Made by a program: the position numbers and the translations under genes. Positions 1 through 12,900 of a stretch of 64,000 nucleotides of DNA are shown piece by piece. The DNA lies in assembly GCF_021134715.1 (NCBI RefSeq), contig NC_060020.1:6138001-6202000 (forward strand), written 5' to 3'. The DNA is from Daphnia pulex (lineage: Eukaryota; Arthropoda; Branchiopoda; Diplostraca; Daphniidae). Numbering within the stretch: position 1 is the first letter of the stretch; each line of letters opens with the position of its first letter. The notes beneath the pieces are model-generated. The model was not told the DNA's origin. It saw only the letters and a program-made list of their open reading frames with translations, and ran no database searches.

Positions 1-3000
1 TTCCTCGAGGAGATCGGAAATAAGAGCAGATGACTTCAAATCAAGAAGACGATGATGACAACAAAAGACAAAAAAGAAAAAGAAAAAAAAAAGGCGGAAT
101 GATAGAAATTTAAATGGGATTGGGGAGCCCGTTGTTTGATTAGACTGGCGTGACGAAGAATTCAATGAGCGCCAGTTCCAGATCGCTAACCAATTCTTAT
201 TTATACTCTCTGCCACCGGATAATAAGAAAGAACAACCTAAACAAAAAAGGTACTATTCTTTCCTTCTTTCTTCTCCTGACTGAGCTGGGCGTTTGTTTT
301 TTAAAATAAAATGTCATTTCTTTGTTTCTTCTTATTCCTTCATCTGACTGGTTTATTAGACTCGTTAAAAGACTATTGCGCACTGCGTATGTATATAAAC
401 AGAGAGAGAGAGAGAGCCAAACGACTGTGTGCACCAGGACAAGCGGAGGTCTTAGAGTGCAGAGTTTCGACTTCATTACCCAAGCGTAGCCTTTAGTCAC
501 CGTCGTCTTTGCTGGCTCTCTGTCTATATCATAAGTAACTTGTAATAGTAATAATGCGTACTGGCGCTATGTAATCCCAGCCTCCCCCTCCCTTTCCTCT
601 ATCTCTCTAATTGATTTATTATCGAGACCAGCAAATACACAGGATTCTGGTTTGTCCATTTCCTCACTGCCTCCAGCGTTTTCGTTGCAGACATACCGGC
701 AAGTGTGTGCAAGGATCCGTAGCTCAATACATGTTAATACTAACTTATTGGTACAGGCAAAAAAAAAAAAAAAAAAGGGAACTTTGGCCTCCCACATCAC
801 GGGATTACATCAAAGCTAATTAACTTTGATGTATAATCAAGAAGCAATTGTGGCAGTGAGGGTATAAAAAAGGGAACAGATTTACCGTTTACTTGGTGGT
901 AGTATGTACCAGAAAAAAGAAAAGAAAAAGATGCGGATGGCGTCATCTTTTTATTTACTGTAATCATCATCTTTTGTTTTGTGTTTTTTGTTTGTGTGTG
1001 TGGTGTATTAAAGAAGTCTTGTTGGGATGTGAATAAAAATCCTTGGGGCTATATCGTGACTTTGGCGATAAATCACAAGGGCCGGCTAAGAGCGCTGTTT
1101 GATATGCAGCCCCAATATAAACATACATATAATGACAGCGGTGGTAGAAGATGTATATTTCCCATCATCTTCTTCTTCTACTCATTTAATTTTTTCTTTT
1201 TTTTTTTCTATCTTCCTTCACTTGACTAACGGCCGGCTGCTATCTCCTGTTAGATGAGATTTCCCTTTGCGGACCGAGAGAGATGGCCAAGACCGTTGCT
1301 TATTGTAAGAGGTTACATTATATTTATGAACTGAGTTTAGAGAGAGAGAAGTAGAGGAAGATGGAGAGAGGCAACCGGGAAACTTTGGTCGGGACACGAC
1401 TGTGGAGCCGGCACACGTATACATGCATAAATCGTGACCGGTCTGGGGACGTCGACGGACGCCGCCAGAGGCTCAAGTGTGAAATAAACATAAACCCATC
1501 ATCGTCGGCGATATGACATCATATAAACAGATGGAGGGGGGGGGGAAACGATTGGAGGAAACGAACCAAACGGCTTCCAAATTTTCTTTCTTTCTTCTAT
1601 TACATTTCTCGTGCGTCTGTGTGTAACTGTGTACGTGTATGAAATGAGCGTGTAGGATTGCAAAAATTGTTCAATAGACGCAATATTTATGCGCGGGATG
1701 CGTCGTAAGATTCGGAATTCTTTTCATAAAAAAAGAATCCGGAACCAATCAAAATCTTTTCTCTCTTTTATTATCGTTGAATCAATCGGTCGTTAAAACG
1801 AGTCCGTTTTCTACGCGCTCGATAAAAATTCTCTCCCTTTTTTCTTTTTTTCTTTTTTTAGGGTCTCATATTTTCACGTGGGCATTCCTAACGTGATGAT
1901 ATCCGGGGTTATAATATAATAACACTTAAACAACAACAACAAAAAAAAACATTTCTGGTTTCTTTTTTCCTTCCTCTCCTTTGGGCTTTTGGGGACAAAG
2001 TTGAAAGCTGACATTCCTCGGCTGAACCGGGCTGAACGATGATGCGGGTCGTCGGTCGTGTACACGGTGACATTCTATTCAGTGGATAAAAGCCCATGAA
2101 TATACACGGTCAAGTTGACAGCTCAATCAAAATCCATTGTGATGTAACCGGATGGGCACACGGGGTTAGAGATTAAGGGGGCAAAAGAGATTCGATTTAA
2201 TGCGTCAGAAATGGTGTGTGACAAGAACAAATAGGAGCCTGAGCGCTCCGTCTACAGCAGTGTCCAATTTGTCCGAATTAATAGCCCGGACCTTGTCGTT
2301 TCCCCCCCCACTCCCGACTCTGGGCGAAGCGATCCAGACGCATTTTTACGGAATAAATGGGGCTCGAGTGAGTGAGAACAAACTCCTTGAAAGGAGAGAG
2401 AGGAGGCGAGACACTTCAGGGAGTCGTGTGCCAGTATGTGTGACACACACTCTGCCGCCTCGACTCCCGCGGGATCTTGTCGGACGTCAACAGCCAATTG
2501 CTTAGGTCGTATAGACACAGACTGGATGGCGTTCGCGTCTATAATAAGAAAACAACAATTTTTGGGACCGAATCAAAAAAGGAACGAGCCAATTCCACGT
2601 TCTTCCAACTCATCGACTATTCAGTTCATTGTTCGTGTGTCTTAATGTCAAGTTGAGAAATCGCCTCGCCAAAAAAATTGTCGGTCGTAATATTTTATTA
2701 TTAGGAATTGGTTAAAAAAAAAGGTAAAGAAAGCCGACCGCTGGCGCCATCTTGTGTTCTTTATCTCAACCAGAACGCCGCATTTTTTCACACAAATTCA
2801 TCAAAGTCAAGAGAAATACTGAAATTTTGCGAACTGAATTCAAATGTTTTTCTTTTTTTCTTTTTTTTTTACGTAACTGAAATGGACACGGTCACAGTTC
2901 CAGAAATGTTTCGAGTGGCTGGTCCTTAGCGACAGCGACACAATGGCAATCCCAACAAACGGCGTGCAGCAACATGCATTTCTCATTTTCCAAAGTGGAT

Positions 3001-6000
3001 TTGAGAAGAGTAGTAGACGGAGAAGAAAAGAAACTCTAGAATGTGCGCGCGGATGGAATTAAAAAGATTTTCGCCGAGAGTCGATGAAAAGATATCGAAT
3101 ATGTCCCGACCGAGTGTATCCAATCCGCATGAATGTGTACACGTCGTCCACCCCCACCCCCGAAAAGTCGGAAGTGGCTGAAAAGTGCTGCTGGTCGAAG
3201 CAGCTCGAGCGAAACTCGTTTGTCACGCACCAACAACTTGGAACACACACAGAAGGAGGCGGAGATGAGAGAGAAAAAGAGCAACGGGAGTTTTGAACCC
3301 ACAAAAAAATAAAAATAAATTTCTAACGCACAGAAATAACTGATCAAAACTATTTCTGGAATGCATTGCATTAAAGTTTCCAGGGTTCAATATTTGTAGT
3401 TGTTTTTCTACCAGCAAAGAAGGAAAAAAAAAAACTCCAAATATTCGATTTTAATCATCCGACGGTCGGATCGAAAGCTCGGTCATGGGGGATTCAGCCA
3501 AGTCAACAGAAATTCAATTAATTTTACGTGCATAGCCAAGATTTTCCTTTTTCAAAATTTCGCCATGAAGAATAACTGTTGAAGAAAAAAGAAACCTCAA
3601 CAGCAGCAGCGCAACTTTCGTGAAGAAAAAAAGAAAAATACCTTAATGCAATCGGCCCCCGTTGGAGGAGGACGTGAGACGATCCATCAGTTGGAATCGT
3701 CACTAAAGAAAAGAAAAACATAAAGAGCTCAACCTCCCCACCCCCCGTTGGGCGACGCCATTCGGTGAGACGCATCCAGTGAAGCGATTTTTTTTCTTCT
3801 CCAAAAGTCAAGAAAAATAAGAAGAAAAATCTTTATTTTTCTCAGTTCGAGAGTTTCTAGATTTTCTCCCGACTGTAGCCCACGAAAATAGCTTCCGTTC
3901 CGTCGCACTAGATACTTTCTCGCTCAGAGTCAACACAGAGTCTATATAAGAAATAACTAGTGCTCCCCCCCGCCCGCCATAATAGCGTCTAATCTCTGGT
4001 AAATATCGAAAGCCTTTCTTTTTTTGAGCTGGGGAAATTTGTACATTTTTTTTTTGTGTCTAGTACAAAAAGGGAAGAAGGAAGTGTACATATAAATCAA
4101 CCGGGCGGAACGAGTCCATCAGCCCAGGAACGTGTTCGTTCGGCCACCGTTGTGGGGCCGATATTTGCAGCCCAGCTGCGAGAGCGGCCAGCCAACCAAG
4201 CGAATGAAAATGAATTTAAGAGGGAATGTTCTCGATTCTTTTTCTCCCCTTCTAGACGCCATCCAACTCGGTTCAAATAAACACAACTCATCAACGGACT
4301 TATGTAAATATCTACATACGTTGGGACGGAGCTGGCGGCCAGTCAGTAATGACAGTCTCAAGACAAACAGAGCGCCAAGAAATAAGAGAAACAGGTTTCT
4401 AGACTCTTATAAGTCAACTCTGTTTCACTATCTCTCTCCATCTCCGTCACATAATAAATTTGCGTTTGATCCGGAGAATCGGAGCAGCAGCAGCGGCAGC
4501 GGAGCAGCGGCGGCTGGAACTTGTCGGAACTCCTGGAGTCGTCGGCATCCGGAGTCGATATCAAAGAAAAGGTCCAAACATGGAGGGCGGGCAGGGGGGG
4601 GGGGGAAACGATCCGAGACGACTTGACTTGTCGATGAGACGAAACGACAGACAAGACGGAATAATAGGGCCGTGTGTGAGCAAAGATATTGGAGCAAGGA
4701 GGGATAGACGAAGAAGAAGACGGAGAGGATTCGATAATCATCAAAACCTCTTGGCCATTGACAGACGAGCGAGAGAGAGAGAGAGACTAGACATCCACCA
4801 TCGACTGTATTGGTAGTCGACTAGTCGTAGTTATATGAACGGCAGCAAAGTTGGCATCCGGCCATTTCTCTTCCTCTCCAACTCCCTCAATCTCAATCTC
4901 AATCCCCCATCCATATCCCCCATCTCAAACGTCTTTCTCTCATCCAAAAGTCGACATCCATTGCTGATGCGATCCGATCGATTGTCGCCCACTCCACACA
5001 ACTCTCTCTCCTTCTCCTCTTCGCAGTCCATTTCTCCATCGATATATTATCAATTTTTTTTTTGCCTCGGTTGGCGCACCGCTCTTCAATCATCTCTCAT
5101 ACGCGGAAATCGATAGCGCAATCAAAAAACCCCTGTCCGGCAACCCCACACAAGTTTTCTTCCAAGAAGTTCTTTACAACATTTTTCCGATTGCTCCTTT
5201 CTCTCTCTCTCGTCTCCTTGGGTCCGACAACAAGTTGAGTGAATTTTCTTCCCGTTAGATGGCGGCAAATGTTTTTCAAATCCACCGATCATTTTTTTTT
5301 TCTCCCGATGTGTTTTTTTTCTTTTTAGATTTATCGTCAATTCCGGCGAAATTGTCTGATCGGCTTAGACTCGGAAGGATATTTAACGGACAGAAACGCA
5401 GCCAGCCTTCCAAATAAAAAAGGAGGAAATATATGACTGACGTCGGGAGGGGGGGAATCGCTGTTGGAAAAATAATAAAATTACAGACAAAATTACAAAA
5501 ATGGTTGAGCCACACGCGTGCGCGGGCGGAACGCTTGGGTTTGGACCGCTTGGTACTCAGTCGCCCAGTTACAGCCGAGATGATCTTGTCTGTGTACAAA
5601 GGAGATGGGAGTCGTCCTAGTAGGCACTAGCGGCGGTGGTGGTGGTGGTGGTGGTGGTGTTGAAAAAAAGAGAAGAAACAGCAGACCGGAAAGTGCGCGG
5701 CCACGTCGGTTGGTGGCCGCGGGTTTGGGTTACTACCGTGACGACGGTCGGTCATCATCCCGGTCGTCCGTCGTCGTCCTTCCCATTGTGCCCAGTGACG
5801 ATGATCACACACACACACACACACAAACAAGAAGACGAAAGAATGTAAACCTTGCCGAGTCTTCTTGGCGAAGCCGTACGAAGAATGTTGCGTCTGTGTG
5901 AAATTGGGCAAGGAGATGATAGGGAATGAAATAGAAAAAAAAAAAAGAAAGAAACGAGCGACCAACCAGAAAGCCAGTGGCTTTTGTGGCTGTCAAATGA

Positions 6001-9000
6001 TGGATGACGGAATAGGAGAAGCCAAAAAGAAAAGAATCGTCTGCAGAAGGGTCTCGAGTGTACAGTCTGACATGTTGGGGACGTGTATATCATCGAAATG
6101 TTGTTGGATGACGATCAAGTTGGAAGCCGACCGAAAAGATGGATTCAACGGGGTTTCTTAGCTTCTTAGATTCTGATACACACACAAGAGACGATACCCT
6201 CTAATTCCATCCGCCGATGACAAGACGATCGCGGCTCCCAAAGGGCGGCTCCCAAACAACCGAAAACTTGTGCTTCTTGATCGATGAGCTCAAAACCCAG
6301 CGACTATACGGCGGAGAGAGAGAGAGAGGGAGAAAAATATTGGGCGATCAGCCACCCGGCAGTCCCGGTGTAGATGAGAAAAAAAGCCACCGTGAGATCA
6401 CACGAACTTTTGCCGTTGGACATTCTTGGAGATTGAAAAGAATTCATCCGTTAAGGAACAAATACAAATCAGCTCTACCTAGATAGATGATAAGGAGCTA
6501 GTGTCTCTCTCTCTCTATATAGTAACGGAGGAGAGAAAATTGGAAAGTCCAAACACCACCGAGAAAAGTTCCGCACGATGCTCGACTAGTTTTCTCTCAA
6601 TTCGTGCGGAATAGTTGGCCGATCTGGTTCAAGAAAGATTCACATCTTCCTCTTCGGGAAAAAAAACAACATCAGTCACAGACTTTTAAAAATCATTATT
6701 TACCAGGAGAGTTACGGTTAGGTGAGTGGTATAGAAAATCAGATCAGAATGGCTATAAAAGCCCAAGTCTTGGTGTTCACACGGGCGTGGGAAGTACCTG
6801 ACGCCCACCGCTACAAAAGCCAAAAAAAAAAAGACGATCGTTGTCCCTTGCAAACGTCGTCAAAAACTCTCCGACAAAATGAGTCTCTCTCTTTGTTGTG
6901 TATACGTTGCGTGAAGGAAGGAATAACAAAAACACATAGACACATCAGCAATAGACTAACAAAGAGAGACGGTGACTACGGCCGCATAAGTATCTCTTTC
7001 TCTCTCTCTTGTATGTGTGTGTGGAAGAAGAAGAGGACGCACGCGGTAGCTTTCAACATCTTCCCAGAATATCAAATGAGCCACCCGAAAACAGAAAGAC
7101 CCCCGCGCCATTTTCTATGTAACCTTTTATTCCATTTCTTTCAGCGTCAATCGAGAGAATAGGGCAAAAGAAATATTTCAAGAACTTGAAGACTTTTCCT
7201 TCTCTTCTAATATACCTATATACGTACACCGAGCGGTCGGTCGGTCGGTCGCTCTGTCTCAGTTGTTGTTGTTGTCTGTCCCGCCGTCATTAATTCTTAA
7301 TCAGCAGCTGCCGAGTGTCGTGTTTACATAAATCTTGCATGGCATGCCAGGGGAAAAGACGAGTAGATTAAGGCAAGAAAAATACAAAATAAAAGAAGAA
7401 GAAGAAAAAAAGAAAATTTTGACGTCACTTTGACAAATCGAGTCTGTCTTGTCTAGCTAGCTCTCTTTTTAGTTATATAGTAGCTCCCCTTGCTTTTTTT
7501 TTTCCTGGAAATTAACTTATCTACAATTCTAGCTTTGACTAAGTCTCGGAGTACATCCACGCCCGCACGTACTACTATATACGTGCAAGGTTAAGTTTTG
7601 CGGCTGTCAACGCGCCGATGATTTTCAAGAAGAAAAAGCCCCCAAAGGAATGAAGGGAGAGGCTGACTGGTTTGGACGGTTGGCTGGCTGCGCGCAGGGT
7701 GTTTTGTATATAAATAATATTATTAGGGTCCTGACTGGATGTGTATATATATGTATACACAGAGTAGTCAGTCAGTCACTCAGTCGGGATACACAAACAG
7801 GATCTCGCGCTGGTTCTGCAAGACGCAGAAGAAGATTCCCCGTGAACCGCATTCCGGAAGGGAGAGATCCGTTTCGTCAGCTTACGGTTTGAGCTCAACT
7901 AAATAATGTGTTCCAGATGGGAGAGAAAAAGTATGTCCGAGTCCATCTGTCACGAGTTGCATCTCTCAGCTAGAGAGAAGGAGAGAGAGAGAGAAAAAAA
8001 GGACTTTTCCCGAAATCTTTGGGAATGTGTCGTCCATTAGTTTCCACGACGACGGACGTAAAACAAACGCCACTCAACATTCCATCAGACAATTAACCTC
8101 GTTATACATTTTTCCTTTTTTTTTCTCTCTCTCTCTCTCGTCCGGCTCAATTCTATACATTACAGTAGGACATGGACAGAGATGAGAAAAGAATAGAATA
8201 ATGACTTTTCCAGGCAGAAAAGAAATGAAGAAGGGACCCCCCGACCGGCACCGAGTCTATATATAATAATCACCCAGTGTACTGTAAGGCACCACCACCA
8301 TCACACTAAGAGTAAATATAAACCGGGTCCACCACATGCCAATGCCGCCGTTCGTTTACAGCTCGGCCAATTTTCAAAACAATCGCATATGCACTGGGCT
8401 GAACAGAAAAGAAAAAAAAGAATAATAAAAAAAAGGGGTAGCAGCAGCAGCAGCAGCAGCAGTTAGTCGAAATGTAATCAGTTTTTCCCTTTATTTTCAT
8501 TTTTCTTCGACACGCTTTAATGCAACGCCAAGCTTTGACGCAATGGGCGGCTAGCAGGGGGCGCCAAGTTCAAACAAATCATGTCGCATTTTCCGTCCAA
8601 AAGGAGACCACGACAGAGGAAGGAAAAAACCAGCGTTTCCAACTATAAACGTAGCAAGTCTCTCTCTTTATTCTTATACAACATTTTCCATCCGTCATTC
8701 GATAAGGGATCGCTCGCTACTAGGAAGTCGAACAAGAATGGACGATCCATCATCCGCAAGTTGGGTAAAAGGGAAGAAGGAAAAGAAAATTCAAATAGAA
8801 AAATAAATTTATTTCGTTTTCCCATTCCATCTCGGTGGTCTCTTTGAATTCAACTAAAGGGAAGACGCAAGTGAATACACCGGCGTATTCCCTCGACTCT
8901 TTACCACCAATAATAAAAAATAGGGAGGGAGAAACGAATGAAATTTTTCCTTCACAATGACATCATATCATTCCTGGATTAGCTTTTGCGAGGTGTAGGT

Positions 9001-9820
9001 TAAATATTATTTGTATAAAGGGGTTAGAAGGATCACACACAGCCAGGGTTTTGTGCTATTGTCGGACGACGATGGAAAAAGATTTATTGTGTACACAGTT
9101 ATACATAGAGCCTGGGCTTGGCCAGCCAGCCAGCGCCAGCCGCCCCCATTTCCCCCGCCACCCCCTTCTTTGCCCAGGGTCATACTGCAATAGAGGGGGG
9201 GAAGTTTAAGGATGGTGGATCTGCGTGTCTGGCGACAATCCCGGCGGATTGAAAAAGCTTCTGGCGCGAGCTACATAGGCGCAACACCACACCCCTGCCT
9301 TTTTCCTTATAGCTACATGTGGTGCGTGCATGTGTCTATGCGTCGGATCTAAATGGGGGAATCCTCTTAACATGATTATATATATGTGGAAAGAGAGAGG
9401 GGAGAAGATTTTTATGATTGCGAGGGTGGTGGTGGTGAGTAAAAACGCTAACCAAGCCAAACCATTTGAGTTGAAGAGATATTCAAAAAAAAAAGAGGAG
9501 GAGGATCGAGTCAAAGAGACGTGCCAGAAACGGAGCTTTCAGCATCTACAAATCCTTAAAGGCTTTTTATTTTTTCTTACTCCATTCTCTTATATATGCG
9601 CCGGTTGCTGTTATCTGGCGCCATCGATCCCACCCATCAGGACCTCGACAGATTTATGATGTTAAAGCCTTTTACACATTTTTGTTTCTTTCTTATCCGG
9701 ACGCGTGTTGAAGAAGAACAACGATAGCAAAGAATCTCTCCACACACACCCCCCCCCCCCCTCTCCCGTCACACACACACCAAAAAGAAGTTAAGAAAAA
9801 TTTGTAATTTCCAGACTTAC
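1..9820. other. Gene-poor, low-complexity region (probable intron or spacer)
   Basis: I see no exon here that I can support on either strand. The open frames are short and rich in Ser, Lys or Phe from homopurine and homopyrimidine runs. Visible simple repeats are a GTG run at 5633-5660, an AC run at about 5806-5824, a GCA run at 8440-8462 and many GA and poly-A tracts. A palindromic TGACGTCA lies at 7420-7427. Because a minus-strand PET exon with a donor site lies at 9821-9921, this stretch would be downstream intron sequence of that gene. No matching next exon was recognised. Confidence 0.5.
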
Positions 9821-9921
9821 CGCCAAAAGTGGGGTGCGTAGCCCGGGCAACGGTCGCCGCCACACTTGATGCAACGCTGAAGCGGGTCGTCCGGCGGTAC
9901 TAGCGCCGCCTCCGCTGCCAT
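9821..9921 (-). CDS. Isolated internal exon of a PET/LIM-domain protein
   Basis: This 101-nt exon reads 33 codons beginning MAAEAALVPPDDPLQRC and ending KCGGDRCPGYAPHFW plus a split Arg codon. The pattern KCG-x3-CPG-x3-HFWR matches the first part of the PET domain of prickle, testin and limpet/LMCD1 proteins, which carry LIM zinc fingers further along and act in adhesion, polarity or muscle. A strong pyrimidine tract and ACAG acceptor precede the exon on the minus strand, immediately before the ATG, and a GTAAGT donor follows at 9820. It therefore looks internal, or the Met could be an alternative start. The next exon should supply Lys and the following Cys pairs; I could not find it to the left, so it is probably outside the window. 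The exact family member (limpet, testin or prickle) is undecided. Confidence 0.6.
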
Positions 9922-12900
9922 CTGTATCGCGTGTGGATGAACGGAAGGATGGATGGATATGAGGAAAGAGAGGGAGGAAGCCAGAGAAAAAGAAAAAAAA
10001 GGAAAACTTCATTACCAATTCATATATTTTACTATAAACATCACAGCGAATAATATGCGACATAACTCATTCCATTCCTAAAAGCTGCGGAACGTGTTGG
10101 TGATTTATGAGGCCTCAAGCGCTGGGAAAGAAAATGATTTGCCAGCGAAATAACAAAAATAAAAAATAAAAAGAAGCCCGAGGAATTCTGTGAACGTGTT
10201 GGCACATTAATGCACTTTGGATGATTAGCTAGTTAAGCCCCTATGATGATGATGACGATGACAAGAAGAGAAAAAAAAAGGAAGAAACTGCCTTCGACCA
10301 AAAAAACTTATCGGAACATTATCGCCGTCGATTGACCGTGTAAACCGCCCATTTTTGTTGTTGTTCTTTTTTTTTTGGTTTCCTTTTGTTGAGCGGACAT
10401 TTTCCCATCGGATACAAAACGGAGTGTCCATGTTGTTGTTTATTTTCTTATTTAACAATAAAAAGAGGGAAAAGCGTGTGAATATGTCGTGTCCCTCAAA
10501 CAAAACAGCGACAAGCCGAGCGTGAGAGACTTTTCTTCTTTTTCGGCTCGAGTTCTTGATCCACTTATTAGTCAGTCAGACAGGAAGGGAAAGTGGCGGC
10601 TGCCTCCCTGCCCACGACGACAACGGATACATATCGTGTGGTCAAGCGGCCGGAACAAAACTCGAAGGAGAAGAAGAAGAAGAAAACAACCCGAGGGCCG
10701 CTAACGAGCAGCATATCTCTACCTGGTCTCCGCTAGATGGCTAAAAATGACCGTGAGAGACTTCGTGAGAAGAGAGAGAAAAAAACAATGTGTCCCAATC
10801 GTCTAGCTCTAACCCGAAAACAACAACAATGTCCATTATTATTAGATGGCGACCGAAAAAACTAAAAGGAAGGAAACCATCCAACTAAGAAAACGCCAAC
10901 AAAAAAGGGACGCGATGATGATAATGTTGCAATTTGGCAGACGTTGAATGTCGAGATAGACAATAAGTTGTGTTTAGATTAAGGAAAAACTATGCTGTGT
11001 GTCTGTCTGTGTGAGTACCTAGCCCGTCTTGTGATATGTTTTTTGGGGGGATTTTGTGTTGTTTTTTTGGAAGAGTGCCCGGACTCGTTCTCACACAGAC
11101 ACAATGGGAGAGGAGCAGCTCCGTTTGATTCCATCTTCTCCACCGTTCGTTTTTTTTTCACGAACGGAAAGAAGAAAGGAGATGGAAAGAAAAAGGGTCA
11201 TGCCCTACACGACCAAACTGTAAAACTGTGGCTGGGCTGTCAACTAGCATCTAATAAATCCCGCTGGGGGAGAAGGTAGGTAGGTACTACTACTACTACC
11301 ACCACCACTATATGCAGCGGATGGAGAGAGATTGACTGTGTGTAGCACTATGGCCCTTAAATAACCGACTCGTGAGAGATAGATCGAAACAAAAATAAAG
11401 AAAGGAAACTCTTTTTTGGGTTGGTCCTCTTTCACGTTCACAATCCGAATAACGCATTGGGAAATGAATGTTAATTGCATTTGGCATCCAATCAAAGAGG
11501 GCAGCATCAGAGCTATATAAAGAGAGAGATGCGAGGAGAGTTAGTACGAATCAGCGTCGCGGGGTGTGTGTGTACAACAAGAAGAAGATTAGAAAGCTCT
11601 TCGGTCAAAAAAATGCGCTAGAAATAGTCCGCGCCGTCGTGCAAACCGCAAGGGAGCTAAAATAGAAATTGGGAAACAAAAATAAGAAGCCCAGAGATCG
11701 GAGGCTGTGATACACAACAATAGGAGGAGGATCCCCCCTCGATTTTAAGTCCGTGCGGGACCCGCTTTTCTGCCCGTTTATTCATGGGCTTTTTTTAACG
11801 ACTTTTTACCAGAGATATCTACACAAATTAAACGTGCAAATGAAAGAAAAAAGTGAATTAGGCCAAGCCTTAAAAAAAAAACGAAATTAAAGAATTTCAC
11901 CACGATTCAATTGGTCCGTCTTATTCTCCGTCTGCTGTTGGGCCGATTGGAAATGATGTTTTCATACTAAAAATGATTGCCCATTAACCCGTTTTTATGG
12001 TTACGACTTTTTACCCAAATTTGGGACAGTTTGTCTTCTCTACTCAGAGACGTAGGAAAAATATAGCAGCAACACCCCGACCAACACCACCACCACCATC
12101 CCCGGCCCTGTTTATTCTTCTGATTCAATCCTCGCGATTAAACCAAAAAAAGAAATAGAAGAAATACTTTTTTTTGTAAACTTTTGGCGTGTCAAGTCAT
12201 TAAACGAAATTTTTCCAAATTACAGGACAAAAAGAGAAAACAGCGTTGCAATTTTTCAACGCGAAAGGAAGCATTTTAGTGTTTTACTTTTCTTTTATAA
12301 CAGCAAAAAAAAAAAAAAAAAAAACCTTTTTTTTTTTTGACAAATGACCAAGACACGATTATAACCGGAATGACCTCTCTCTCTCTCTCCAATCTAGAAT
12401 ATAGGTGGCAAAGAGTTTTTCGAGCGAGGGTCACCTGGGGTCAAATCGGGAAAGGTGAAACAGAATTATTTAATTTTTTCTTCTCCTCCTTTCAGAAATG
12501 GAAAAACAACAAAAGGAACAACAACACACAGTCGGATTTTGATGTTGTTGTTTTGATGTACATGAAATAAATTCTATTCCAGTCGAGTCACGTGACCGGC
12601 GGCCATTTTAAAAACTTGTGTGTGATTTAAAAAATTAAAAAAGAACGAGAGAGAAAGGGAAAAAGAATCTCTAAGAAGGTTTTCCACAGACAGCGGCGGC
12701 GGCGACATTAATTGCACCGTCACGAATTATTTTACTACTTTACGATCGTTTCTCTCTCATGCTGGCATTATACGCATCTCTCTACTCTCCCTGTATTCTT
12801 TTTTTCAAAAAACATTTTTTTTTCTCTTTCATTTTTTAACGTTATAATACACACACACACACACACAGAGCACCAGCAAGGTAGTACGTACTACGTGGAT

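Noticed and set aside
4132-4626. 164-codon plus-strand open frame near 4.3 kb
   Set aside because: It crosses GCA and GGGG repeats, has no domain, and an overlapping frame of similar length exists on the other strand.
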